Counted from the first letter of the stretch, positions 18,373 through 27,606 are shown. The stretch is DNA of 64,000 nucleotides from JASGKO01 sp049840595 (GCA_049840595.1 JASGKO010000036.1:62001-126000); one strand, 5' to 3'. Notes: generated by a model not told the origin, from the sequence alone. A program made the numbers and translations.

Positions 18373-19057
18373 ATGAAAATCACCTACCTCAGCCATTCCT
18401 GCTTCTTTGTCGAAACGGCGGAGCATCGCTTCATCATCGATCCCTTCCTCACCGGCAACCCACTCGCCACGGCCAGGGCGTCCGAGGTGAAGTGTGATTT
18501 CGTGCTCCTCACGCACGGCCATGCCGACCATCTCGGCGATGCGGTGGAGATTGCGAAGCAGAATGACGCCACCATCATCGCGGTCTTCGAGGCTTCGCGA
18601 TGTACTGTGCGGCACAGGGGGCGAAGGTGCGTCCCATGCACATTGGCGGCAGTGGGACGTTCCCGTTTGGCCGGATCAAGTTCACCATTGCGCACCACAG
18701 CTCCAGCGTGGATTCCGGCAATGGGATCGTCTATCTCGGAAACCCGGCGGGCATCCTGCTCACGGTGGAAGGCAAGACCATCTTCCATGCGGGCGACACC
18801 GGTCTCTTCCTCGATTTGAAACTGATCGGCGAGATGAACGAAATCGCGGTCGCCATCCTGCCAATCGGCGACAATTTTACCATGGGCATTGATGACGCGG
18901 TGAAGGCCGTGGAATGGCTCAAGCCCGGTATCACCTTCCCCTCGCATTACAACACCTTCGACCTGATCAAAGCCGACGCGGCCAGTTCGTGCGCAAGGTG
19001 GGAGCCATCGGCTCCAAGGCCCTTGCGCTCGGCATCGGCGAGACCTGGGAAGGGTAA
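18373..19057 (+). CDS. UlaG-like metallo-beta-lactamase-fold hydrolase (two frameshifts)
   Basis: This belongs to the metal-dependent hydrolase family UPF0173/UlaG-like. The motif THGHADHLGD (HxHxDH) binds two metals, and later ligands are in TIAHHSSS, FHAGDTGLF and FPSHYNTF. The first 70 residues are in one frame and the rest in another. A missing base near 18593 joins FEAFAMYCAAQGAKV. A second missing base near 18982 restores the family C-terminus ADAAQFVRKVGAIGSKALAL with a stop at 19055-19057. The corrected length is 228 residues, as in the family. The substrate is unknown. It faces pgl across a repeat-rich gap. Confidence 0.88.
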
Positions 19058-19060
19058 AAT

Positions 19061-19160
19061 AACCACCAAGACACAAAGACACCAAGGTCAGGTGACACGC
19101 GTAATTTGCATCAGGTGCGAGTTCCCAAAATCTTGGTGACTTGGTGTCTTGGTGGTAAAA
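19061..19160. repeat. Inverted pair of CCACCAAGACAC repeat units between convergent genes
   Basis: Left unit AACCACCAAGACACAAAGAC at 19061-19080 continues ACCAAGG. The right side, 19132-19158, is its imperfect inverse (ends CTTGGTGTCTTGGTGGTAAA). The pair can fold into a long hairpin exactly between two convergent genes, so it may serve as a bidirectional terminator. It is related to the units at 2701 and 17681. Confidence 0.65.
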
Positions 19161-19166
19161 TTTGGC

Positions 19167-19856
19167 TCAGAGCAGCCAGGTCACGTCGCCGTTGAGTGGC
19201 TTCACCCCGGCGGCGGGGAATGGGCTGTCGGGGGCGAGGATGCCCTCGACCACTGGCAGCTTCTTGGGATTGCCGACGAGGAAAACGACGTGCCGGGCGG
19301 CGTTGATCAGCGGATAAGTGAAGGTGATCCGGTTCGTATCCAGTTGCGGGACGTGATTTTCAATCACATTGCGAGTGGTCTCATGCAGGGCGGTCGTGCC
19401 GGGGAACAGCGAGGCGGTATGCCCATCGTCGCCGATCCCGAGCAGCAGCAGGTCGTGCACGTAGCGTTCCTCGCCCATGCGCGCGGCCACGGCGGCGAGC
19501 TGGTGCTCATATTGCGCCGCCGCATCCGCCGGAGCGATTTCGCCCTTCATGCGGAAGACGTTGCCCTCGGGAATCGGCACCGCGCCGAGCAGGCTGAGCT
19601 TCGCCATCCGGTAGTTGCTCTTCTCATCCTCCGGCCCCACGCAGCGCTCATCGCCAAAGGTCACTTGAATTTTTTCCCAGGGCAGGTCGCATCCGAGTTC
19701 CGCGACTTTCGCATAGACGGGGCGCGGGGTATTGCCGCCGGAAAGCGCGATGCGGAAAAACCCGCGCGCGGCCAGCGCGGCACGGGCGGAGTCGAGAATA
19801 AGTTGCGTGGCTTCCGCGATGAAATCCTGGGTGTGAACGAGGCGTGGTGTGCTCAT
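19167..19856 (-). CDS. pgl: 6-phosphogluconolactonase
   Basis: Pgl (DevB type) hydrolyses 6-phosphogluconolactone to 6-phosphogluconate in the oxidative pentose phosphate pathway. Family motifs are FRIALSGGNTPRPVYAKV (sugar-phosphate binding), IQVTFGDERCVGPEDEKSNY, and LLLLGIGDDGHTASLFPGT, with FTYPLINAARHVVFLVGN near the end. The length of 229 residues is standard. No zwf or gnd is nearby. It is followed at a 4-base distance upstream by sixA on the same strand. Confidence 0.94.
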   Translation of the reverse strand: MSTPRLVHTQDFIAEATQLILDSARAALAARGFFRIALSGGNTPRPVYAKVAELGCDLPWEKIQVTFGDERCVGPEDEKSNYRMAKLSLLGAVPIPEGNVFRMKGEIAPADAAAQYEHQLAAVAARMGEERYVHDLLLLGIGDDGHTASLFPGTTALHETTRNVIENHVPQLDTNRITFTYPLINAARHVVFLVGNPKKLPVVEGILAPDSPFPAAGVKPLNGDVTWLL

Positions 19857-19860
19857 GCCC

Positions 19861-20331
19861 TTACATGAATTTCACCGGCACTGAAAAATCAAGCGTCGCC
19901 GCACCGGGACGTGGAAAATCCGTGAGCAGGCAGGTAAGCGATGCCTTGCGCACATTGACCCCGTAGCTGCTGGAAATCCCCAGCAACGCACAGGCCAGCA
20001 TGCTGAAATCCGGCTCGTGCCCGACCAGCATCACGCTGGAAAATTTGGTAAAGGCCGCCAGTTCGACCAATGCGGTCTCCGGCTGCATGCCGCTCGCCAG
20101 CCATGGCGCGATCAGCACCTCCGCATCGTTCATCTCGTTGGCAGCGAGCCGCGCCGTCTGCTCCGCGCGAACCAGCGGACTGCTCAAAATCAGCTCGGGG
20201 ATCAACTCGTTGCGCAGGCAAAACTTCCCCACCTTACACGCTTGCGCCTCTCCCTTCTCCGTCAGTGCTCGTGAAAAATCCGTCGCCCGATGGGGCTCCG
20301 CCTCGGCATGTCTCAGGAGGAATAGCTTCAT
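19861..20331 (-). CDS. sixA: Phosphohistidine phosphatase SixA-like
   Basis: This is 156 residues of the histidine phosphatase (RHG) superfamily. The catalytic motif LFLLRHAEAE is right at the N-terminus, and the second His is in MLVGHEPDFSMLA. ILSSPLVRAEQTARL is the conserved middle segment. SixA removes phosphate from phosphohistidine in HPt-type proteins. The start is set at 20331, where the RHG motif would begin four residues in, as in the family. The longer frame reads into the tRNA-Lys side. It forms a pair with pgl. Confidence 0.88.
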   Translation of the reverse strand: MKLFLLRHAEAEPHRATDFSRALTEKGEAQACKVGKFCLRNELIPELILSSPLVRAEQTARLAANEMNDAEVLIAPWLASGMQPETALVELAAFTKFSSVMLVGHEPDFSMLACALLGISSSYGVNVRKASLTCLLTDFPRPGAATLDFSVPVKFM

Positions 20332-20494
20332 GCCGATCAAACTGCCTCGACAGGTAAAACAAGACAACTGCGAAAGCACCCGAATTTGCCGGCGTGCGGA
20401 CGCATTTAACAGGATTCGCCAGAAGCGGTGGAGGGAGGTTTGATCGACTGAAGCTACGCGTGTTGAAGCCAACTCGCTGAGCCCTGGCGAGAGA

Positions 20495-20570
20495 TGGTGC
20501 ACCAAGTAGGACTTGAACCTACAACCCAGTGATTAAGAGTCACTTGCTCTGCCAATTGAGCTATTGGTGC
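20495..20570 (-). tRNA. tRNA-Lys (CTT)
   Basis: This 76-base gene on the minus strand includes an encoded CCA end. The acceptor arm pairs GCACCAA with TTGGTGC. The anticodon stem AGTGA/TCACT holds the loop CTCTTAA, anticodon CTT. The T arm is GTAGGTTCAAGTCCTAC-like. Confidence 0.95.
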
Positions 20571-20702
20571 TTTTTGCTGGCGGGCGGTGTATTTCGCATG
20601 CTTCTCCGGAGAGGGCAAGCGATTTTTTTGACGAAAGATTAAATTGAATTCGAATCGCTAATTGAGCGCGGTTGCAAGATCCGTTCCGCCAGCAAATCCC
20701 CT

Positions 20703-21395
20703 TTATTCCGGAATGATCAATGTCTGCCCGACTTTGAGGGAAGTCTTGCCCTGGAGCGCGAAGTAGTTTGCGTCGAGGATGTCCTTCCACCGCGCCGAGG
20801 ATTTGTAGAAACGGCGGGCAATGGAGGCCAGGGTGTCGCCGGTCTGCACTGTATAACTGCGCGTGCCCGGCGGCAGTTTCTTCATGTCCGGCTTTACCAT
20901 CGGGGCCGTGGCGTTCTTCATTGCCGTGTTGCGCTGGTTGCGCAGATCGGTCACCTGGGCGCGCAAATCGGAAATGGTCTGGTTGAGCTTCAGGTTCTCA
21001 TTCTTCAGCCGGGCGGCGTCCTGCTGGGTCATCATCGCGCCTTTGGAAAGCTCGTTGATGAGGCGGAATTGCAGTTCCTTCACGAAGCGGGTGGCGTCCC
21101 TGGCATGGGCTCCGTCGGGCTGCAAATCGAGATAGCGCTGGTAGTGATAAATCGCGGCCACCGTGTTCTTCAGCTTGTCGTCCTCGATGAGCGCGAGGCG
21201 ATAATGCGCCTCGGCGGTTTCGGGCGTGCCGTCGATCGCGTCTTCATAGGCGGTTTCCGCCGTCTTGTAATCGGAATCCTTCACGGCCTGGTCGGCGCGA
21301 TCCATGGCCCGCTCCTTCTGCTGCCTGGCCAGTTGATCGCAGCCACAGAGCGCGAGCCCGGCCAGCAGGAGCACGGAGTAGAAAAGTGCCTTCAC
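20703..21395 (-). CDS. Lipoprotein with helical repeats, coiled coil and C-terminal LysM domain
   Basis: This is 230 residues from a GTG start. The GTG overlaps the TGA of ppk2 (GTGA at 21392-21395), indicating translational coupling. The N-terminus is a lipoprotein signal with lipobox LALCGC. Then come TPR-like helices (DYKTAETAYEDAIDGTPETAEAHYRLALIEDD), a coiled coil (RLKNENLKLNQTISDLRAQVTDLRNQ), and a LysM domain (RSYTVQTGDTLASIARRFYKSSARWKDILDANY ... LKVGQTLIIPE). It probably links outer membrane and peptidoglycan. A link to polyphosphate is suggested only by position. Confidence 0.88.
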   Translation of the reverse strand: MKALFYSVLLLAGLALCGCDQLARQQKERAMDRADQAVKDSDYKTAETAYEDAIDGTPETAEAHYRLALIEDDKLKNTVAAIYHYQRYLDLQPDGAHARDATRFVKELQFRLINELSKGAMMTQQDAARLKNENLKLNQTISDLRAQVTDLRNQRNTAMKNATAPMVKPDMKKLPPGTRSYTVQTGDTLASIARRFYKSSARWKDILDANYFALQGKTSLKVGQTLIIPE

Positions 21396-22129
21396 TTCAG
21401 GCTGCCTTCGATGGTGTCGGCCACGATACGCACCACCTCGCGGCGGGCATGCCACTTGTAGTTGGCGGCGACGACGTGCCAAGGCGCGTAATTCGTGGAA
21501 GTCTTTTGAAACATATCCGACGCCGCTTCGACGTGCTGGGTCCATTTCTTGCGATTGCGCCAATCCTCGTCGTTGATCTTCCAGTGCTTGAACGGGTCCT
21601 GCTCGCGGCGGCGAAAACGGGTAAGCTGCTCCTCCTTGGTGATGTGCAGGTAAAACTTCACGATAATCGTGCCATCATCGTGCAGCGCGCGTTCGAATTC
21701 GTTGATTTCCTGGTAGGCACGCTGCCACTCGTTTTCCGTGGCAAACTTTTCCACCCGCTCGACAAGCACGCGGCCATACCACGAGCGGTCAAACACGGCG
21801 ATCTGCCCGTAGGCCGGAATCTTCGTCCAGAAGCGCCACATGTAATGGTGCTGGTACTCCTCCGCCGTGGGCTTGATGACGGAATAAACACGCACCACCC
21901 GCGGGTCGAGCCGCTCGACCAGACGCTTGATCGCGCCGCCCTTGCCGGCAGCATCGGGCCCTTCAAACACGATGATGATCCCGCGCTTTTCCTCGCTCAA
22001 CTGGCGTTGAAAGCGCAGCAGCCGGATTTGCTCGGCTTTGAGATGTTCCTTGTATTCGGCCTCCTCGATCGAGTCGTGATTCAGCGCATCGAGATCGGGG
22101 ATTTTGGCAGACGATTTTTTGGGCGGCAT
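21392..22129 (-). CDS. ppk2: Polyphosphate kinase 2 family protein
   Basis: PPK2 enzymes transfer phosphate between polyphosphate and nucleotides. This 245-residue single-domain protein has Walker A VFEGPDAAGKGG, the lid-proximal DPRVVRVYSVIKPTAEEY, Walker B AVFDRSWYGRVLVERVE, and the Arg/Lys-rich lid TRFRRREQDPFKHWKINDEDW. The C-terminal YAPWHVVAANYKWHARREV is also typical. Whether it prefers NDP or NMP phosphorylation cannot be settled here. It is coupled to the LysM lipoprotein. Confidence 0.9.
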   Translation of the reverse strand: MPPKKSSAKIPDLDALNHDSIEEAEYKEHLKAEQIRLLRFQRQLSEEKRGIIIVFEGPDAAGKGGAIKRLVERLDPRVVRVYSVIKPTAEEYQHHYMWRFWTKIPAYGQIAVFDRSWYGRVLVERVEKFATENEWQRAYQEINEFERALHDDGTIIVKFYLHITKEEQLTRFRRREQDPFKHWKINDEDWRNRKKWTQHVEAASDMFQKTSTNYAPWHVVAANYKWHARREVVRIVADTIEGSLK

Positions 22130-22232
22130 TGCAGGCGTTTTAGCACCGTTTTCCCGCCAAATGCAAGCCGCGCGCTAGCGATTGCGGGTTGCAGAGACCG
22201 GATTGCAAAAATACCGGATTTACCCGCGCCGC

Positions 22233-22640
22233 TTACTGGATCTTCAACTCGATCAAATAATCGCGTCCACCGGAGCGGAGGATGATCGCCCCATCCCGGA
22301 TGCCGACGAGTTGAGCCTTGGCCCCGCCAACCGACACCATTTCGCCCAGGGCGTAATCCTTGTTATTAATGATCGCCATCTGCGGGGTAGCCCCAAGCAT
22401 CACGCTGGAGACGACTACGGAGTTGGGATCGAAGGCGGCCTGCACTTCCGGAACGGCCACGGGGGCCTCACCAGGCGTGGGAACCCAGCCAATCGGCCAG
22501 AAGGGATTGTGCAGGGATGCGGGCGGGGTAAAAGTGGAGTGATGCGCCAGCTTGAACTTCTGGTCATCCGCACCGTGGGCCAGCGCACCGGCAATCACGG
22601 TGAGCGCGGAAAGAAAGGAAAGGAATGGGGCGGTTCTCAT
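22233..22640 (-). CDS. Exported small protein, PilP-like position in pil cluster
   Basis: This is 135 residues with a signal peptide (FLSFLSALTVIAGALAHG) and a short beta-rich domain (SSVMLGATPQMAIINNKDYALGEMV ... ALIGIRDGAIILRSGGRDYLIEL-like). The sequence HNPFWPIGW followed by a small beta domain that sets a linkage position is like PilP/GspC homology regions. Its ATG overlaps the TGA of the PilO-like gene. I infer a periplasmic pilus-assembly role from order M-N-O-P. Direct homology is weak. Confidence 0.6.
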   Translation of the reverse strand: MRTAPFLSFLSALTVIAGALAHGADDQKFKLAHHSTFTPPASLHNPFWPIGWVPTPGEAPVAVPEVQAAFDPNSVVVSSVMLGATPQMAIINNKDYALGEMVSVGGAKAQLVGIRDGAIILRSGGRDYLIELKIQ

Positions 22641-23188
22641 TGATTGACGATGGTGTTGATGGAGAGCACGGCATGTTGCGCACCGGGGCTGTCGGCTCCG
22701 GCATCCACTTGCAGGCTGGCCACATGGGTCAGCGGAAACTGGTTTTCCAACGCGGAAACCGCAATTCCCAACGAAACGAAATCCACCTGGGAAACATCGA
22801 TCGTCCAGTTCAGCACTTTATATCCGGGGAGATCCGGCACCGAGTTTTCACTGTTCAACTTGATGGAGCTCTTGGTGATGCCCTGGCGGCTGAGAAAGTC
22901 CTTCATCTGCGGAGGAAACCACGCAATCGGAGCGCCATCGGGAATCAAGGACTTGATCTCGTAAAGCTGCTCGGACACCTGCGGTGCATTTTGTTCCAGG
23001 CCACGGGTGGCCGCGATCTGCTTCTTCGCCGCCATCACCTTGGGCTGTAAATCGGCGATATCGTGATTGGCGCCCGATTCATGACTATCCAATGCTCCCA
23101 ACATCATGCTGGAATAAACGTAGAGCACAAAGGCCAGGATGATTCCCGCCAGTACGATCTTCTGAATTTCGTCCTTTTGAATTTTCAT
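22637..23188 (-). CDS. PilO-like inner-membrane pilus assembly protein
   Basis: This is 183 residues. One N-terminal transmembrane helix (IVLAGIILAFVLYVYSSMML) is followed by a helical segment (LQPKVMAAKKQIAATRGLEQN) and an alpha/beta ferredoxin-like region. This is the topology of PilO/GspM. I chose the ATG at 23188 because the TM helix then starts at about residue 10. The gene starts just after the PilN-like stop and overlaps the next gene by ATGA. In type IV pilus machines PilN and PilO dimerise to form the alignment complex. Confidence 0.68.
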   Translation of the reverse strand: MKIQKDEIQKIVLAGIILAFVLYVYSSMMLGALDSHESGANHDIADLQPKVMAAKKQIAATRGLEQNAPQVSEQLYEIKSLIPDGAPIAWFPPQMKDFLSRQGITKSSIKLNSENSVPDLPGYKVLNWTIDVSQVDFVSLGIAVSALENQFPLTHVASLQVDAGADSPGAQHAVLSINTIVNQ

Positions 23189-23189
23189 G

Positions 23190-23828
23190 TTACTTGGCTG
23201 GAGCGGGGGTTGCGGGAGCGTCGTTGAAATCAAGTTCGATGGAGAACGAGACCGTGGGCAGCGTCTGCCCGTTCACTGCCACGCTTTCGCTGGAATCATC
23301 CAGCGATTTGAAAGTCGAGGTCACCCCCGAGAAGTTCCTGGCAAACTTGTCCCGCAAAGCGTTGCGGAAATTCTCCGCCGTGGTTCGCGGCTGGGCACCG
23401 GCGGCAATTCCGGAGAACTGGATCGAGCCGGTATGATGTGGAGAATCGGCGACGGGCCCGCTGCTCGCGGTCATATGGGTGATCTGCACATCGCGGGGAA
23501 CGATTTCAATGATGCTCTGCATCACCGGCCCCCAATAGAAACGCCCCTCAATTCGTTGAGTAAAGCTGTCGTGCAGCTTCAGGTCCTGGCTCAGCTTGTC
23601 CTGCTGCTGGGCGGCCCGTTCTTGCTGCGGCTGCAGCTTGGCCCAATCGGCCTGCAACTGCGCATCCTGGTCACTCACCACGCTCACCTGATGCTGGCGA
23701 TAGAAATAATAAGCGATACAAAGGAGGATCACGCCGACGATGCCCATGAGGCCCAACCGCAACGGATCGCGGCTGCGCTGGCGCTCCTGCTTCTGGATTT
23801 CGTGATAGAGATTGATGTGGAGGGCCAT
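23190..23828 (-). CDS. PilN-like inner-membrane pilus assembly protein
   Basis: This is 212 residues. A short cytoplasmic N-terminus (MALHINLYHEIQKQERQRSRDP) resembles the PilN INLLP-like motif that docks PilM. It precedes a single TM helix (LGLMGIVGVILLCIAYYFY) and a coiled-coil stretch (KLQPQQERAAQQQDKLSQDLKLHDSF). The C-terminus is a beta-rich periplasmic domain. It lies between the PilM- and PilO-like genes with 1-3 base gaps. Assignment rests on topology and order. Confidence 0.7.
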   Translation of the reverse strand: MALHINLYHEIQKQERQRSRDPLRLGLMGIVGVILLCIAYYFYRQHQVSVVSDQDAQLQADWAKLQPQQERAAQQQDKLSQDLKLHDSFTQRIEGRFYWGPVMQSIIEIVPRDVQITHMTASSGPVADSPHHTGSIQFSGIAAGAQPRTTAENFRNALRDKFARNFSGVTSTFKSLDDSSESVAVNGQTLPTVSFSIELDFNDAPATPAPAK

Positions 23829-23831
23829 GGG

Positions 23832-24864
23832 TCAGATCGCTTTTAAAAGTTCGGCCGCCGCCCCACAGGCGACGTGCAGGTTCACCACATCGCGCATGAG
23901 ATTCGCCTTCTGCGCTTCGGGCAGGGCGATTTCGCAATGTTCAAAAGGGTTCCACGCCTTGCACGGCATGTGCAGCTCCTCCGCCAGAATTTGCAGGATC
24001 GCCTGGGAGCCCGCCGGCCCACCTGCGACATAAATTTCTTCCACATTTTCTTCGCGCCGGGCTTCGAAGAAGCCGATCGAACTGCTGATCTCCCGCGCTA
24101 GCGCGGTGAGTGAATAACGGGCCGCATCGATGAGCATTTCATCTCCCGAGGCCAACTGGGCCAGCGCTGCCTGCCGGTCGCCGCTCACGATGGCCGAGAG
24201 GGATTCGACCAGATCGCGACCGCCATATTCGATGGTGCGCACCAGCACCAGTTCACCCTTTGCCCCTACAATCACGGTCGAGGAAATATGCCCGATATCC
24301 ACCAGGAGGAAAGCCCCCTCGGTGAACTGCCTTTTGGCGGAAAATTCAAACGCGTTCATCGCGCAAATGGGGCCGAGCTGGAGCGTATCGATCTCGAAGT
24401 CGGTTGCTTTCCATGGCGACCCGGATGTCGTTCACCTGCGCCCGCTGCAACGCGGCCACCAGGTAGCGCTGGCTCGGCACGCTGCCGCCGTTGGCGGGGT
24501 TGTGGGAAATCTGGTCGCAATCGATGACGAACTCGCGCACGTCCTGGTTCAAAAGCGTAAGGCCGTTCAAGCGCACGGCATCGCGCAGGAGACTTGGCGG
24601 CGTTTCCGGCTGCTCGATGATGCGCACAATCGAATTACCACCCGAGACCGAGGCGGTATAACCTTTGGCGCTGGCCTTCAATTCCGCCATCAATGACCGG
24701 ATTTGCTCCGAAAGAACGGCGGGCGAATCGGCTGGCTGGTTGTGCTGGAGAGTGGCGTAATGGGTCAGCGCATAGCGATTCGAGCCCTTTCTCTGCAAAG
24801 CGACCGCTTTGTGCGAGAAACGACCCAAGTCCATTCCTATGACCGAAGATGGGGCTTTTGACAT
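23832..24864 (-). CDS. pilM: PilM-like actin-fold pilus assembly ATPase (one frameshift)
   Basis: This is an actin/FtsA-fold protein. The N-terminal SSVIGMDLGRFSHKAVALQRKG is the phosphate-1 motif, and GAFLLVDIGHISSTVIVGAKGELVLVRTI is the second. IYVAGGPAGSQAILQILAEEL is the adenosine motif. The frame breaks near 24408, in TTT of the plus strand. Removing one base joins VNDIRVAMEATDFEIDTLQLGPICAMNAFEF and gives 343 residues, normal for PilM. It starts the four-gene pil-like set transcribed to 22233. No secretin PilQ follows. The divergent gene is a histidine kinase. Confidence 0.82.
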
Positions 24865-25273
24865 CGGGAGTGATTTAAGCAAAATGAATGCCGCGCTCTG
24901 CGGCTGATTGATATTTTTTGGGAATTTCTTTTCCGAAAGCGGCCGGGCACCGCCGCCAGCCCTTTCAAACCACGGTAAAATTGCGGTCGCGAACCTTGAG
25001 GCCTCATCCCTTCGTGCCTCCGACTTCCCCGGCAGACGATTTCCCCGACCCGCTCTTCTATATTTAGAAGGAGGTGCGCCTGCCCCAACCATTTTTGACA
25101 AACTCTAACACCGGATCGCACATCCCCTACTACGCGGGAAAACCAATCCCCGGATGCCGCCATGCCTCATTTTTCCCCAGGCCCTAAAAGAGAGCCTGTG
25201 TCACCTGGTTGTAACCTAATTATCACAATCCATTCCCGGCCACTAGCACGGAAGCCGCTATGCATGCATCCGT

Positions 25274-27343
25274 ATGTCAAACGAGCAAATTTTGCCTCCC
25301 TCGGAGATGGACGTTGAGACCATCGATCTGCGCACCCAGATCGAGCACACCGGCATGGTGCATGCCGATCTACGCACCGAGGCTGTTTACGATTGGTTCC
25401 GCCTCCATCCCGATAATTTCGTGGCCGTGCAGGAGCAGGGGCGGCTGGTGGGGATCGTCTCCCGGGGTGAGCTTTCCTTCAAGCTGGGCTCCCGCTACGG
25501 TTTTGCGGTTTATGGCCGCACTCCGGTCGGTGAACACTTGTTACAATCGCCGTTAATCGTCCGTTACGACATCGATTTGCTCGATCTGCTCGCCCGGGCC
25601 TTCCAGCGCGAGGGAGAGGACTTTCATACCGACTGCGCGCTGGTGGATGAGCGCGAGCAATTTCTCGGCTTCATCTCCGTCCAGCGACTGGTGAAGCTGC
25701 AACACCGGCTCATCGCCGAGAAGCAGCGCATCCAAACCTCCCAGCAAACCGAGATCGAGGAGCAAAATCGCGCCCTTTTTCGCTCGGTGGCCGAGCTGCG
25801 CCAGTCCGAGGGGCGCTTCTCCATTCTCTTTGAAAACAGCGCGGTGGGCGTGGCGCTCATGGATCCGCATGGGCGGGTCGAGCTTTGCAACCGGTGCTGC
25901 ATGAATCTCACCGGCGAGCCAGCCTTCCTCAATTTTGCGCAAATGGTAATCCCGACCCAGCGCGCGCGTTTTCTGGATAGCCTGCGCCGCTGCGAGCACT
26001 CCAGCCACGAGACCCAGAGCGGCCATTCCAGCCAGTTCGCCCTGCTGGTCCCCGGTCGCGGCCAGCGCACCTTCCAATTCACCTTCAAATGGATCGCCGA
26101 GACCGGCCAGATCTGCACCGTACTCGACGACATCACCCAGCGTCTCGCCCTGGAGCGGCAGATGGCGCAGCGTGAAAAATCCGCCATGCTCGACCAGATG
26201 GTCGGCGGCATCGCCCACGAATTGAATAACAAGCTCTCCCCGATCATGGGCTTCTCCGAGATGTTGATGCAGCTCGTGCGGAGCGGGCGGGTGGAAAGCG
26301 AGACCTTCCTGCGCTCCTGCGGCATCATTTGCGAAAGTGCAGCCGAATCTTCCAAGATCATCTCCCAGTTGCTCAAGCTTTCCCGGCCCGCCGTGGCCGA
26401 GCGCTTCTCCTGCGATCTCGGGGATATCGTGGACGACTGCCTGGTGATTCTACGCATGCGCATTCGCAGCGCCGGGGCGCGGCTGATCTGGCAGAAACCC
26501 TCGCATGCCTTTGCCGTGCTCGCCGATCCGGGGCAGTTGAAACAGGTGATCATCAATCTCCTCATCAACGCGCTCGACGCCATGGCCACCGCCGAGCGGC
26601 GGGAATTGCGGCTCGAACTGCGGGAAACCGGCGAAAACTGGTCCCTCAGTGTTTCCGACAGCGGCCACGGGATCGAGCCCGAGAGCATCAAGCGCGTCTT
26701 TGATCCTTTCTTTACCACCAAGGCACCCGACCGCGGCACCGGGCTGGGGCTCAGCGTCTGCTACTCCATCGTGCGCGAGCATGGCGGCGAGATCGCCGTG
26801 GAAAGTGAACCCGGAGCGGGTGCCACCTTCACGATTTCCCTGCCGCGCACGGAGGAGCCGCTGCATCGCGCCGGTCGCTCCTCGATCAATGCCCTGCCTC
26901 AAATCTTCCGCGAGCAGCCGCGCCGGATCCGGGTCCTGATCGTCGATGACGAACCGTACGTCGCCTCGCTCGTCCACGAGGTGGTGCGCATCCAATTAGG
27001 TGCCGAGGTGGAGCGTGCCAACGATGGAGCCCGCGCCATCGACCTGCTGCGCGCCCATGAGTTCGATCTCATCCTGAGCGACGTGAGAATGCCGGGGCTC
27101 GATGGCTTTGGCGTTTATGAATGGGTCTGCGAAAACCAGCCCCGGCTGCGGGAGCGCTTCCTTTTCATCACCGGCGAAACTGGCGGTGCCAGGTGCGATG
27201 CCCGGCTGGAGTCCCTCGGGGTGCCCGTGCTGCGCAAGCCCTTTACCCTGGATGCCCTTGGCAGCCTGATTCGCAACCTGCTTTCGCAACCCTGCGATGA
27301 GGTGCTGGAATCAACGCCCACTCTCCAGCAGGCAGCGGTTTAG
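25274..27343 (+). CDS. Hybrid histidine kinase: N-terminal CBS-like region, PAS-like region, kinase core and receiver
   Basis: This is 689 residues with no clear TM helix, so probably cytoplasmic. Residues 1-~150 look like a CBS pair (NFVAVQEQGRLVGIVSRGEL, CALVDEREQFLGFISVQRL). A coiled coil (LIAEKQRIQTSQQTEIEEQNRALFRSVAEL) leads to a PAS-like sensor (GRFSILFENSAVGVALMDPHGRVELCN). The kinase core has H-box GIAHELNNKLSPIMGFSEML (His near 314), N-box NLLINALDAM, G1 DSGHGIEP, F-box FDPFFTTK and G2 GTGLGLSVCYSI. The C-terminal receiver has IVDDEP, phosphoacceptor Asp in LILSDVRMPG and Lys in LRKPF. Such receivers often modulate the kinase itself. The input is unknown. Confidence 0.92.
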   Translation: MSNEQILPPSEMDVETIDLRTQIEHTGMVHADLRTEAVYDWFRLHPDNFVAVQEQGRLVGIVSRGELSFKLGSRYGFAVYGRTPVGEHLLQSPLIVRYDIDLLDLLARAFQREGEDFHTDCALVDEREQFLGFISVQRLVKLQHRLIAEKQRIQTSQQTEIEEQNRALFRSVAELRQSEGRFSILFENSAVGVALMDPHGRVELCNRCCMNLTGEPAFLNFAQMVIPTQRARFLDSLRRCEHSSHETQSGHSSQFALLVPGRGQRTFQFTFKWIAETGQICTVLDDITQRLALERQMAQREKSAMLDQMVGGIAHELNNKLSPIMGFSEMLMQLVRSGRVESETFLRSCGIICESAAESSKIISQLLKLSRPAVAERFSCDLGDIVDDCLVILRMRIRSAGARLIWQKPSHAFAVLADPGQLKQVIINLLINALDAMATAERRELRLELRETGENWSLSVSDSGHGIEPESIKRVFDPFFTTKAPDRGTGLGLSVCYSIVREHGGEIAVESEPGAGATFTISLPRTEEPLHRAGRSSINALPQIFREQPRRIRVLIVDDEPYVASLVHEVVRIQLGAEVERANDGARAIDLLRAHEFDLILSDVRMPGLDGFGVYEWVCENQPRLRERFLFITGETGGARCDARLESLGVPVLRKPFTLDALGSLIRNLLSQPCDEVLESTPTLQQAAV

Positions 27344-27360
27344 CCAGGGCTTTCTTCGAC

Positions 27361-27606
27361 CTATTTGGCCGCTTCCTTTGCCGCCGGGGTTGTCGGCAGG
27401 TGCTCCGGCTGGGGGAGGTTGGAGAGCATGTATTCCAACAAGCCAAAGGCCAGCATCGTTCCCCCCAGCAGCACAACCAGGCTCACGATTCGAAAAACAT
27501 TCCGGTTGAGTTGTTTTACCTCGCGGGACTGGCGGCTAAGCATCATTTGCGCCTCCATTTCCTTGAGTAATTTCTCGGGATCGATACCGGGGTCTGGTGT
27601 TTTCAT
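27361..27606 (-). CDS. Small single-pass membrane protein
   Basis: This is 81 residues. It has an acidic/amphipathic N-terminus (DPEKLLKEMEAQMMLSRQSREVKQLNRN), one TM helix (IVSLVVLLGGTMLAFGLLEYML) and a Pro/Ala-rich tail. It matches no family I recognise. It sits between the convergent histidine kinase and the divergent CPBP protease, whose start lies only 27 bases away. Confidence 0.6.
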   Translation of the reverse strand: MKTPDPGIDPEKLLKEMEAQMMLSRQSREVKQLNRNVFRIVSLVVLLGGTMLAFGLLEYMLSNLPQPEHLPTTPAAKEAAK

